From Ophiosphaerella korrae (taxonomy: Eukaryota > Ascomycota > Dothideomycetes > Pleosporales > Phaeosphaeriaceae): a stretch of 64,000 nucleotides of DNA. The stretch is from contig JALNQF010000036.1 of NCBI GenBank assembly GCA_028456385.1, positions 124,001 through 188,000 of the forward strand, given 5' to 3'. Below the pieces are notes generated by a model, which was not told where the DNA came from, searched no databases, and saw nothing but the letters and a program-made list of their open reading frames with translations. The stretch's first letter is position 1, and each line of letters opens with the position of its first letter. Shown piece after piece: positions 21,405-32,278 of this stretch. Both the position numbers and the translations under genes were made by a program.

Positions 21405-22974
21405 AGGTTTATGGAGATAGTAAGAGCATAATAGGTCTGTGCAAAAGCTTTTTACTGCGATAAGATACAAGCGCTCTAATTAGTGCTGGGCGACAGCATT
21501 GTCCACTCTCCTGTGCTCTACCCGTCCACTTAACCCAATCGCTTACACTGGGCATTCACAAGGAAGAAATAACATAGCTTTAACAGGAGGTATTTTTAGC
21601 CTGTATAGAATCCTCTAGACATAATCTGTGCTTGCGCTCAAAGAAGACAGGGAATACACCAAGCACTTGTGGCCATTGAAGCATGGAACAGGGGGCCATA
21701 GGAGTTTTTCATTTACCAAGCCTCTTTGAAATTTCGTTTAAAGCTGTTGAAATTCCCATTTAATAGCTTTCATTAGAACTTGTGCTGCATTGAAAAGAAT
21801 AATGGGGTAATATTGTCCACGTTCCCTGAGTGTCCACAGATGACTAGATAACAAATGACACCTCTCTAGATGCGCAAACTCGCAAAGAGCTACACTCGAT
21901 AGAGCATAAGGACAGAAATTTCCAGGATATATAAATCAGCTAATTTTCAAACAAGTTTCGTCGTGTGTGTAAATTGTTCAACGTCCGTAGAGTTTCGTCG
22001 TGCAAGGACATCGATTAGCTACTTCACGGACATCGAACGTCAATTACCTAGGTACCGACTAGTGCCGGTACACCCGGAGGCCGAAATTAGCCCTGGGGTG
22101 TAACAGTGGGCTAAATTGAACATTATATAAGCTTTATACACCCGGCACCCGATCATCCAAAGTTCAGACTTTGAGGCCACTTAAGGGCACAATCAAAACT
22201 CTCAGAGACTAATATGTTTCTAAACGTCGATCACGGAATACATTTACTTTATGCCCAGTACAAAAACGTGAGTTTTAGGAAAATCTTCGGGAGGATTGAT
22301 ATTTTGTGATGGAGCAAAAGGTAGAGTCCGAACTCCAACGTTCTGCTCACTTGAACGGTATTTGTACCACGACATATTTCCATATGGAAAGGACAGTGCG
22401 TGCAAGGCATAAAGGAAACCTCGCTGCAATTAGTATACCATGAAAAGCAACGGTAGACTGAGGTTGTCACTACTAAAAGCAGGGATTAATTAAAGGCGAG
22501 GCTCAGTTGCTTGTATTATAGAATTCTTGATGCAATTCCAGGCAACTTATGCAAACTGTACTTATACCTCATCTTTCTCTTTAAGCTTTCTAGACCGCTT
22601 ATTCAACATACTGAGGCATTTGACCATTTGACCCTTTCCTCTACTGCCTCAGGCGCCGTCGATGCGCCATTTGGGCCCAACTTCGCTAAAGCAATCATGC
22701 CTGAAAGCAGCCCTTCAGTATTATGCAACTCTTTCCCTATAATATGGCTCTTCCAGGCTCTTGGCTCCTCTGAATTAATTCAAAACGCACCAAAACCTAG
22801 CTTTGGCATGAAACCGGATTGAATATCGGATGAAAACGCTCCACCATTGCTTTGCGCAGAATCATGGTCGAATTTTTCCTGTGCGCCAACCTCAAGAAGA
22901 GTAATTACATGGTGCGTAATTGTTATAAATAGAGGCATACATCCGTCACTTCGTAACTGTTCTTGATGTTGGAT
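21405..22974. other. AT-rich region with one small reverse frame
   Basis: Most of this stretch shows no gene. A 61-codon reverse frame at 22244-22429 reads protein-like (F-P-Y-G-N-M-S-W-Y-K-Y and P-P-E-D-F-P-K-T-H-V-F-V-L-G) but I do not recognise it. A forward frame at 22511-22822 has no clear features. Confidence 0.35.
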
Positions 22975-23421
22975 GAGTTTTCGGAGCTCGTCCGCGACAG
23001 TCCGAACGAGAGAGGTTTGAAACTGAGCGGTGGAGGGAGATAGAGGTCGAGAGAAACAGCTTCATCTCAATGCCAGTGTGCTAGATTAACAATACCAGGT
23101 TGCGATTGCTCGAGAATTTCTTCGCTCACCCATAATTCTGTTGCTAGATGAAGCAACAGCGTCACTTGACTCTGAAACAGAACAACAGATTCAAGGATTT
23201 CTCGAGAAGGTATCATATGGCAAGAGTACAATTACCATTGCGTGAGTCGAACTCAATATTTTTCAAGATCTAATGCAACAAGATGATTCCAATTTAGGTA
23301 TCGACTTTCAACTATTAAAAAAGCAGACCAGATCATAGTTTTGAGCAATGGTCGTATTATGGAGATAGGTAATCACCAATCGTTATTGAGTAGGAATGGG
23401 TTATATACTAATGTGGAATAA
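22975..23421 (+). pseudogene. ABC transporter, C-terminal nucleotide-binding domain remnant
   Basis: Only the end of an ABC ATPase domain survives. The signature region reads G-L-K-L-S-G-G near 23018-23036, followed at once by a TAG (23041-23043). After an intron-like gap comes V-A-I-A-R-E-F-L and the Walker B/D-loop run I-I-L-L-L-D-E-A-T-A-S-L-D (about 23132-23170). A GTGAGT...TTTAG intron then leads to the last exon with [12 protein letters not shown]. The H-loop His of this motif is Tyr here (TAT, 23299-23301), which would abolish ATPase function and fits a C to T change. It ends with TAA at 23419-23421. The sequence resembles Hmt1/Atm1-type half transporters, but a full-size exporter such as those of ETP clusters is possible. 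Walker A and the membrane domains were not found. Confidence 0.75.
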
Positions 23422-23807
23422 GTAAACAAAGGCAGAGCCAAAGGATAACTGACTTGTATCATGGGTATAGCGTATTATTTAGAATTATTTGGGCGACTGA
23501 AAGGATAAAGCATGGATGCTATTATTATTCATTAGCCTGTTCAGACAAGACTGGACAGGAGGCTCGACGAGCGACACACATATAGGCGATGCAAAGTGAA
23601 CAAAGTGCTTCTATTCTACGTCCTGGTTAGAATGACGTCTGCGTTTCTGTGTATGAGCTGAGTAAGACAAGAATGGTTGGTGAACCGAGCTGCAATCTGA
23701 TTTGTTGGAGCGGCCTTGTCACTATTGTGGTGTAGTTGTTCATTGTAGTCGTGCCTGTTTTCGAATTCTAGGACTAGGGTAACGTTGTTGTCTCAATTAC
23801 CTCGGTC

Positions 23808-24300
23808 GGCATTGCTCTTGCCTTTCTAACAAAGACACTTCCACAATGGAAAGCTAAGAAATGGCCTAGTCACTGGGGCTTACACGACACACACGTGCCA
23901 ATACTTGGTAATGGAGTGCAGCATGCTATAGTGGTTCTTGGAAACGGGAAGAGTCTTAATCTGGAGGACCTTACGGCTGATGGCCAAATGCACGCTCCCT
24001 CTTCAAAATTGCTAGCAAGAATATGCCTTGGTGTCTGGTCCATATCTTGTGTAGGATTGTTGATTGCCACGGCCGGTTTACAATTAAATACCTGATTTCT
24101 TCTTGCGGCTGGCGGCATTGCTGTGGTCCAGAATTTACTAGTGGCCGGTTAGAGATGCAATCCCAGTTGCTTGGGCATTCGTCTTGACTTCCGGGACCTT
24201 TTGATGAAATGACGATTATGGACACACTACTGGCACTTGAAGCACACTATCCGACAACTGGTAAGAGTCTGCTCCCATCTTCTTTCTAGGGAAACTGCTA
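23808..24300 (+). pseudogene. Fungal multi-TM protein remnant, uncharacterised
   Basis: A forward frame with K-T-L-P-Q-W-K continues through L-G-N-G-K-S-L-N-L-E-D-L to membrane-like helices. It is cut by TGA (24093-24095) and soon by TAG in the same frame. A last fragment with L-L-A-L-E-A-H-Y lies in another frame near 24226. The order of these pieces resembles a family of uncharacterised fungal membrane proteins; I give no function. Confidence 0.4.
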
Positions 24301-25787
24301 TCGCACGAGGCATAGTAATGGCAAAAGCTGAATCTGAAAACCGAAGAAGAGCGCGCGCGCCTACAAGGGTTGGAGCAGTACGAGTAATCCCAAAGGAAGG
24401 GTAGAATATATGCAAAGTCCTACCAGGCTCAGAAGCCTTGAGAAGATAGTTCAAATATAAGCCACTATGCACTGCGTGGGCTATAGGAGGGTACGAATAG
24501 TAGTTCGCCGCCCGTTAGGGGCTCAGCGAGTAGGGCTGACCTGGGTAGCTTGTTGATTGGGTAGGCGCTCAAATGATGCGCGGCAGAGAAGGAGCAAGGC
24601 TTGTAGAGAATTTGCACTGCAATTATTAGCGTCGCCAGGCAAATTGAAATATTGCTCCTCCAACAAGTACCCACGTAATCTAAACTTAGCCCTCGATACC
24701 TTTTGAGCCCCTCAACTTTTATACTCTAGATTCCACGCTCTGCGATACCTGTCGCATGCCCTTAGAGGGAAATTGTGGTTCAAGAAACTATATCTGTGGA
24801 AGGTAATAGATACGGTTGTATGGTTCAGTGTACAACACTTTGTCGCTTAGATGACACTACGTGAGGTCGCCTCCCCTACTATGTAAACGCAAGACTAGGC
24901 AAGACTCGCAAACCTAAATTGACAAAAACTTTATCTTCTTCTCAAGCTTAGATATTAGCCATACTATACTCACCTATTAAACTACGACCTACCAAATTCA
25001 CAACATGTCCAACTCCGCCTCTACCTCCTAGTCCTAGTACATATGGGGGTTTGGAAATCGTAGAAGTTGTTTTGATTGCTGGGGAAACCCCGGCAGCACC
25101 TATCATAGAGCTCCCACAAGCTAGGATAAGCGCCATGAAGTCCAATCATTGAAAAGATTCTCTCGATCGCATATGCAGTCGCGATCCAGTGAATTGTCGT
25201 GAAGGAGGACTGGTATTTGATTTGATCGGATCTTAGCACCCTGTGATCAACTTAAGTCTGGGCATTGCGAAAATGGAGATAGACTATTTGAAGTAACCCT
25301 CATAGCCTGTAGAATCTAAATCATGATTTTTGGAGGTGCAACTTGTGTGATGGGTGTAAAAAACGTTCATATATGACAAAACAACAGAGTCAGGAGGCGA
25401 GACAAGAGAGAACGAAACAAAAGAGGTACTGGCTGACTTTATCAAACTGGCGGATAAGAGGATTTTTGCAGAAATATGGCAGAATGGAAATGTAATAGAA
25501 AAAGGCGTTCTCGTTGTCTCAAGGAGACTGACAGCCGTCCTGTTCGTGCTGCCATGTTGTGGTGTGCGTCTGATGTATTGTGATGACAACACCTTCTCTA
25601 AGAATCATGGAAGTCATTATAGTAGGCATAGATGCACCGGGAATGCTCTTTACAAAGCTATAGACGATGTTGTTGGCATGTAAAGACAAAAGGTAGTGCT
25701 GAAGCTTGAGAAACGACGTTGGAAAGGATGCTGTGGCACTTGCTTTAGGGCCGGCATTAGGTCTTTCCCGTCCACGCCGTCTTCAGA
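24301..25787. other. Intergenic, end of the decayed block
   Basis: The first kilobase is AT-rich with only short frames. Reverse frames around 24948-25239 have a Gly-rich hydrophobic stretch but no recognised family. From about 25600 composition returns to that of normal genes, and the lipoate ligase promoter must lie here. Confidence 0.4.
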
Positions 25788-27165
25788 ATGCTTCGCCCGA
25801 GCTTTACCAGCTTGTCGCCAACACCAACACCAGCCAACATCAGAGCCCAGACAATGGCGCCCTCCAGGGGCAAAGCGCTACTACACATCCGGCCAGGGAT
25901 TCTTACTGGCTTTAATGGCTTTCGCGGCTGTAGGAATTTTACCTCGTTTACGGATAGGCTCTCTCACCCAGCGAACAAGCTGCAGAGCTACTTGTCAAGC
26001 AGCAACGACCCGTACCTGAACCTCTCAATCGAGGATCACATCTTGCGCAAGTCCCCGCCAGATAGTACTGTCTTGTTTCTTTACGTGAACCGACCCTGTG
26101 TGGTCATTGGGCGTAATCAAAACCCCTGGACAGAGGTCAATCTGGGTATCCTGGACGCCGCACGCCATAACACCAATCCCATCGACACGGAACCGCCAGG
26201 CATTGGCGCGGTAGACCTTGTACGCCGTCGGTCCGGTGGAGGCACCGTATTTCATGACGAAGGCAACCTCAATTGGAGCATTACCTGTCCACGCAACGGC
26301 TTCACCAGGGACAAACATGTTGAAATGGTTGTCCGCGCGTTGCGCAAGCTCGGCATCGAGCGTGCCAGAGTCAACGAGCGGCACGACATCGTACTTGACC
26401 AAGGCCACCAAAAGCGCACATCCGATCGGCAGAATACGCATCATACACCATACACCACGGACGGCGACGAATCGCCAAAGCCACTGAAGGTGTCTGGCTC
26501 TGCCTACAAGCTCACGCGGCTGAGGGCGCTGCACCACGCCACGACCCTGTTGAGCTCGCCAAATCTCCACATCATACCACAGTACTTGCGGTCCCCGGCT
26601 GCAAGACACATTTCAGCTAAGGGTGTTGAGAGTGTGAGCTCACCTGTCGGAAATATTGGACTAGATGTCGAGCTATTTCAGCAGCGTCTGCAGGCAGAGT
26701 TCATAGAAATGTACGCGGCCACCGGGAAGGCAAACATTGTGGCAACAGTTGGAGATGGCCACCTCAAAATTCCAGATGTCAAAAGAGGCTACGATGAGCT
26801 TCGTGTATGAAATAGTCCACTCATGTAAAATGCGGAGCTAACGACAGCAGACCGAAGACTGGATGTGGTCACAGACCCCACAGTTTGACCTTAGGCTTGA
26901 CGCATCTGACGGCATAGGCATGGATATGAATGTACACCATGGCATCATCAAGAGCCTGGATTTCAAGGACTCCCTCCTATCGCCCAAGCCTCGGAAGAAC
27001 TTGCGAGCCATCTTGATTGAGCGAAAGCTACAAGATATTAAAAATTGGTCCGAATACCTACGGCGCCATCTCGGAACCGGAAGTTTCGAACATTACACTG
27101 CCGCCTTTGCGAATCGCATGGATGAGTTATTGCCCATACCAAAGATGACAGTTCCCCGGCCATGA
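25788..27165 (+). CDS. AIM22: Lipoate-protein ligase A family (mitochondrial)
   Basis: The enzyme attaches lipoate to E2 and H proteins of mitochondrial dehydrogenases, or transfers it between them (yeast Aim22/Lip3). Exon 1 is 25788-26804 and exon 2 is 26851-27165, joined across a 46-base intron GTATGA...CAGCAG, giving 443 residues. The first 50 residues are basic and hydroxylated, as in a mitochondrial targeting peptide. The ligase fold shows in N-D-P-Y-L-N-L-S-I-E, V-V-I-G-R-N-Q-N-P-W and the key loop R-R-R-S-G-G-G-T-V-F-H-D near residues 145-156. The lipoyl-AMP lysine region is K-V-S-G-S-A-Y-K. Exon 2 holds the C-terminal accessory domain typical of eukaryotic LplA. The gene marks the right border of the decayed block and looks intact. 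Confidence 0.92.
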
Positions 27166-29203
27166 TCTATTGCACCATATAATTCTAGTCCGGATTCAGC
27201 ATGTTTGAAAAGACGGAACAGAGCATGGATAATGTTGCTTCATTGGCACGGTAGTCGCGTCTTGAAGCAGTCGCTGGCCAGATGTTTGATACAGCTGAGC
27301 AACTCTCTTGAAGAGACGGAATCGTTAGATGTATACCCAACGTCGGCTACCCATAAGAGCAGCCCAAATCCAGGCAATGTTGTCAGAAACTTGGTTAAGT
27401 TGTGGCCAACACACATGTCAACACTTGCGTGCAAACCAGAAAAGTGAAATCTCAAAGAGATGGAAAGAGCCAGGAGTTTGAGCGTTTGAGCCTGAGAATC
27501 TTTCGTGACAGCTTGGCCTGGTTGTGATAATTGGTGTATTTGCCTCTTTCACATCTGGCCAGGATCCGGATCGAGAGTGCATGCCATGTGTAGGAATGCC
27601 ACCTACTGGTAAAAGTATGAATGACCGTCCGGCATATTTCCGTTGACGGGCCGATCTCTACTCCTCGACCATAAGCAACAAAGTTGAAATCCCAACATAA
27701 GCCGGTTGATGATTATACTAGTATGAGTCCACATAGCGCAACATCACAACAGGTATCTAATCCACCACCACATCGATCAAGCATAGTGGATGATAGTGTA
27801 TACTCAAGCTCGTCGTCGCAGGCCCAGGGATGCGGATGGCCTTAACTCAATAACCATAAGTCCGTTCTCCAGCTCATGCGCTCGCAACACACTTTCGTAT
27901 TGTCCAACTTTTTTCAGTCTAATATTCGATTTGTCCTTTTTCAGATCGCTTTTTGTATGGCCCTACATTCCGCCTTGGTTTGCTATGAGCTGTCCTCTCG
28001 ATCGATGTTTTTCATATGCCGTGAGTCTCGGTTTTCGAGTCCCGGGGACTTGTGACTGCGTAGTGCTGTGGCCACCCCAATGTAGCCTTGTGTACGAGCA
28101 TACTTTGAAAAAGGTAAGTCTCCTGCAGCTTGTGCATGCATTTTGGGATCGCAGACTCTCGTGTCAGCGCTGTCATGGACCAATTGTCCTTTAACTTTCA
28201 ACTTTCAACTCTCGCTCTGAGCATCATGACCGTGGTATAGTATTTGACTCGCAAATGCTTAACGCTCGCAATCGAGCTTTCGCATTGCCACCGAAGCATG
28301 AGAATTCTGCTGTAGCATCGAAGAGTTACCTTTGCGTGCGGCGGGTACTGTAGTGTTATTGTTGACTTGAGCCCTTCTAGCTCCGTCCCCGGTGCGTAGG
28401 CAAGCTACCCGCAAGTGCCAATCTGGTCACCCATGTTCAAGGTTGTTCTGCATAGAGGTGTTAGTAAGGGTGTCGTGCATCGCTGCCGCTCAGTCTTCTC
28501 TGCAAACCGGAACTTTGATGAGCAGAATATTGCCGCTGAAGGAGATTCCTCGTCGTAGTGGGGCAGGTATGCACTGACTTACACAGATCTACTCTTGGTC
28601 GGTCATTCAAAAGTCTAATATTACCCGAGTTACTTACATCCTTGCGATGTTATTCGGATCGTCGTCTGGGGGGTCGGGGTGAAGACCACCGTAGAGCAGA
28701 CGCTGCAATCGAGACTGCCATCAGACTGTTCCCAGCACCACGACCTGCATTGTTGAGACCCGGACGGAGATTGTTCTCAAAGCGTGCTTTGTGCTCGGTG
28801 GCCCTTGTTTATCGAATTCAGAGTTACTTTCCTTTGTTGGTATTGTACTCTGCCTGGCTCGCTTCGGTACTCGGGGGTCCCGGCGGCGATGCTCAAAATC
28901 TCTGAAATGGAAGGTGGTTAAGAGAAGATGCCGAGAAACTTCAAACGTACAGGTCAACTTCAGCTAATCAGAGTCATTCTGGTGGTTGCATTGAGTCGAG
29001 TTGGGTGGGGTTGTGGTGAGTAACTCCTGGACGCTGCTCACTGAAGGCCTAGTGCATTGACCACCCATGAAGGCGGAGTGTTCACCACAACACTTTTTCC
29101 ACGTCTTCTACATTCTTCCTCAATCCAAATACCTCATACTGCAAAACTCACCACAAAACGCCACTCGGAACCTTCAAGGGGTGGAGATTACCCGGATTTC
29201 ACC
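27166..29203. other. Intergenic, 2 kb without a supported gene
   Basis: Several open frames of 60-134 codons occur (for example 27790-28194 and 28558-28905), but none shows a domain, signal peptide or consistent exon structure. GC content is normal, so a small unrecognised gene cannot be excluded. Confidence 0.4.
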
Positions 29204-29692
29204 ATGCTCCGCAAGGTCTCGATGTACTTCAAGCCGAAGGCGCCAGGTGACGACAACAAGGACACCATTGAGGCCAACGGCTCTTCTAAGACGTGCTTGT
29301 TGGACCTGACCAAAGATGACCTCCCTCGTGCGGACCAGACCACTCAGCGAGCAACGAGTCAAGAGCGCAGTGTTCAAGAGAACTCGGTATATCCATCATC
29401 CTCACTAAAACCTTAGCCTGCGCTAAACATAGGCCAGCCATATGCACGTCTGTTCTCAACGTCGTATGATTCGCCTGATTTCTCACGCACAACCACTTTC
29501 TCGGTTGCTCATGAACCTGTCAATGTCTCCGAGACTTCAGGTCACCTAGACACTTCCTTCATTGGTTATGGGCCGGCCTGCACCTCTGAGTCGGTTTGCG
29601 TCTCTGAGGCATCGGGCAACCCAGCCAAGAAGATGGAACAGAAGATGAGTATGAGGGCGTGGCTGAAGACAAAGGTGCTTCGCCGCAATTAG
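29204..29692 (+). CDS. Small hypothetical protein, one intron or one stop
   Basis: The start ATG at 29204 lies in a good context (CACCATG). The first stretch (to 29416) is polar and charged. The same frame resumes right after a TAG (29414-29416) and runs to TAG at 29690-29692 with protein-like Ser/Thr-rich sense (F-S-T-S-Y-D-S-P-D-F-S-R-T-T). It ends in a basic K-T-K-V-L-R-R-N. Either an intron removes the TAG (a weak donor GTGTTC with the acceptor ...AACATAG keeps the frame) or the gene is broken. No family is recognised. Confidence 0.45.
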
Positions 29693-29848
29693 GGGCAGCA
29701 GGATACCATGAGTGTGATCGACAATGAAGCTACACACTAACACCATGGGGTCTGAGAGTCAAACTCACATTGTATACCACAACTTTTGTAACTAAGTACA
29801 GGCAAATTGCTCTTAAGCTAGGCCAATTTTATTCCCGGATCTCCTGTA

Positions 29849-32278
29849 TCAATTTTGCACCACAGTAACTATTTTCTGTGGCACCTTAACTCCAACTTTG
29901 TAAGTTTTGCCTTTGTCGAAATTGCTAATGACGTTTCCACCCAGTTTCTTCCCATCAACAACGACCTCCACCTTGTTGACGTCCGAACGCCGAATCTCGA
30001 TTTCAAACGTTGCTTCTCTAAACAGCCTCGTTACACTCATCTCTTGCCAGGCGCTCGGCATCTTGGGCTCGACCTTCAACCCATCCTTCACACCTCTCAG
30101 CCCGCATAGTCCCTCAATAAAACACCTGTAAACCCACGACACAGTGCCAGTATTGAACAACTGACTCGATCTCCCAGCCGTTCGATCCAACTTAGCAATA
30201 CCATGCCCCCCACGATAATAATTGGGAATGAAGATAGGCAGTTGGCCCCGTCTAAGCACATCCTCTTCATCCGGCCCTGGAATCATTTTGCGAAGCGCAT
30301 CATACGCACGATCCGCCTCATCAATACCGTATAGCGCCCATGCATAAAAGGCTGCAGCGTGATTATACACAGAACCATTTTCGCCTTGACCAGGATACTT
30401 CTGCGTAACGCGCCCTACATCTTCACGCATGCGTGTAAAGGGCGGCGCGAACATAACGACGCCATACGGCGTACAAAGCTGTTCATCAACTTGCGGCAAC
30501 ATCTTGCTGATCTGTTCTTTCGATGCGGCACCACCCAAGATACTCCACGTCTGCGGATTCAACCATATGCGCCCCTCTTTGTCGTCGCGGATTCCAAACT
30601 TGACGCCATCGTCGGTAATGCCACGAGAGTACCACTCGCCGTCCCAGAGATGCTCGTTCGCAGACGCGTTCACGGCGTCCGCCCCGGAACGGTAGTTACT
30701 GGCGATGATCGTCTTGCCGGATGCTTCGCAGACATCGGCCCAGAGATTGACAGCGTACGCCGTTGCGACGGTCAGCCATCCTGACACACCAACGCCCTTG
30801 GGGCCCACCATGTTCATAGGATCGCACCAGTCTCCCTGGGCAATATAGCTTAGGCCACGTGTGTCACGGGCGTTGGTGGAAAGAAGCCAGTCCATGGCGC
30901 GGCCGAAGCGTTCAAAGACAGTGTATGTATCGCCGTGCATGCTTGTTACTGATTCGTCGAGGAACGCGTAGTCGCCGGTTTCGCTGAGGTAGATTTCTAA
31001 CGCAATGGGGAGCCAGACGCAATGGTCTGTGTGTGGGATTTGGTTGATGTATTTTAGTACTGCGCCTTTGGCGAGGAGAATTCCATCGGGCATTGAGCCG
31101 TTCTTTTCTTGCTGGCTGACGGCGGTTAGGATGGCTTTGCGGCATACTTCAGGCTTGATAAAACTCATGCCCATGTTATCTTGGAGGTAGTTTCTGGTCT
31201 GGGGATCAGTGGTCAGGCGGTTCACGTCGCCGTGGTAGTATAACTGGCGCGGTAGCCAATTGTTGATCATGTTATCGAGTTGTGCGTCTGGTGTTTTGAT
31301 CTTTATGCAACCGCTACCACGCTCGATATAAGCCTCGTATTCTCGCAAGGTTTTTGTAAATGCTTCTTTGCTGAGATACTTCTTGCGCATGTCTAGAATC
31401 TCTGCCTCGTCGTATGCCGGACCAAAGATGAATCGATACTCGTTACTTTCAAAAGGCTTGAACTCGGCTCTGTATTGGACAGCTGCGGTTGGAGTTTCGT
31501 AGCGAGCATCGCTATTGGTTAATTGTGCTTTCTGAATCGAAGATGGGTCGTGTAAACCGCCTTCGCCTTCAAATCGCTTTTGCCGAGCTTCCCATGCGGC
31601 TGGTGTGGTTTCGCAGAGAAAAAACGTCTTGTCCTTGAGATATTTCATCTTCGGGTAGTCTTCTGCCTTTTGATATGGAGTAATTGAGCTACCAACGATT
31701 CCGCCAACCTTCTCGTTCCACTCGGCCTCTTGGTTCATCCAAGACATGTAACCAATCGGGAAATAGGGGTAGATGCTGAGTTTACGTTTTCGGTCCGTCA
31801 AATTAGTAACTTTGACACTCCATAGCTCAGCTACATCTTGCAGTGGTAAGGAGAATCCCATCTCAACTCGAACACCAAGCTTTTCCACTGTCCACTTGAT
31901 GTCGCTCTTGCCTACAGAAAACTCGAATCGGTCTAATTTGGCACGGACAGGTTCATATGGTGCGGAAAAGAGTTCTTTGGTATCCTCATCCTTTACATAC
32001 ACAAATCGGCCTGGGTGGTGGGCGTAGTAATTTTGCTCAGGTTGCATGAATGTTTTCGCTTCAAGAGTTGGAGCATATGCATATTTCGACGGTTCAGGTT
32101 GCATGAAAGAAGCGGTAGCGTACCCACGGCAAGTGGTCTGAATCATCATCTTGGTATTCCAGAGGAAAGCGCCAGCTTTTGGCATGGAGGTTGGGTCTGT
32201 GAGCTCGTATCGCCCACCATTTTCTACAGGTCTGATCATGACAGGTTTGGGACTCGAGGCATTCTTGGTTGTAGCCAT
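29849..32278 (-). CDS. GH94 phosphorylase, probably cellobionic acid phosphorylase
   Basis: This intronless 809-residue protein belongs to glycoside hydrolase family 94, the cellobiose/chitobiose phosphorylases. These split a beta-linked disaccharide with inorganic phosphate to give alpha-glucose 1-phosphate. The N-terminal beta-sandwich domain (about residues 10-300) includes E-L-W-S-V-K-V-T-N-L-T-D-R-K-R. The (alpha/alpha)6 catalytic domain includes N-N-W-L-P-R-Q-L-Y-Y-H-G-D-V-N, Q-Y-type dimer residues and Q-G-D-W-C-D-P-M-N with Asp483 and Asp486 in the catalytic Asp region. The C-terminal jelly roll follows. Its length and the fungal setting match Neurospora NdvB, shown to act on cellobionic acid made by cellulose-cleaving oxidases. 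It has no signal peptide, so it acts in the cytosol. Cellobiose as substrate cannot be ruled out. Confidence 0.85.
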   Translation of the reverse strand: MATTKNASSPKPVMIRPVENGGRYELTDPTSMPKAGAFLWNTKMMIQTTCRGYATASFMQPEPSKYAYAPTLEAKTFMQPEQNYYAHHPGRFVYVKDEDTKELFSAPYEPVRAKLDRFEFSVGKSDIKWTVEKLGVRVEMGFSLPLQDVAELWSVKVTNLTDRKRKLSIYPYFPIGYMSWMNQEAEWNEKVGGIVGSSITPYQKAEDYPKMKYLKDKTFFLCETTPAAWEARQKRFEGEGGLHDPSSIQKAQLTNSDARYETPTAAVQYRAEFKPFESNEYRFIFGPAYDEAEILDMRKKYLSKEAFTKTLREYEAYIERGSGCIKIKTPDAQLDNMINNWLPRQLYYHGDVNRLTTDPQTRNYLQDNMGMSFIKPEVCRKAILTAVSQQEKNGSMPDGILLAKGAVLKYINQIPHTDHCVWLPIALEIYLSETGDYAFLDESVTSMHGDTYTVFERFGRAMDWLLSTNARDTRGLSYIAQGDWCDPMNMVGPKGVGVSGWLTVATAYAVNLWADVCEASGKTIIASNYRSGADAVNASANEHLWDGEWYSRGITDDGVKFGIRDDKEGRIWLNPQTWSILGGAASKEQISKMLPQVDEQLCTPYGVVMFAPPFTRMREDVGRVTQKYPGQGENGSVYNHAAAFYAWALYGIDEADRAYDALRKMIPGPDEEDVLRRGQLPIFIPNYYRGGHGIAKLDRTAGRSSQLFNTGTVSWVYRCFIEGLCGLRGVKDGLKVEPKMPSAWQEMSVTRLFREATFEIEIRRSDVNKVEVVVDGKKLGGNVISNFDKGKTYKVGVKVPQKIVTVVQN

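Noticed and set aside
13100..25600. A transposon as cause of the AT-rich block
   Set aside because: No terminal repeats, transposase or reverse transcriptase traces were found; the recognisable pieces are all metabolite-cluster type genes.
26025..26609. 194-codon reverse frame opposite the lipoate ligase
   Set aside because: It is a shadow of the ligase coding sequence, which has clear motifs on the forward strand.
27166..29203. Possible genes in the 2 kb gap
   Set aside because: Open frames up to 134 codons but no splice-consistent model, domain or secretion signal.
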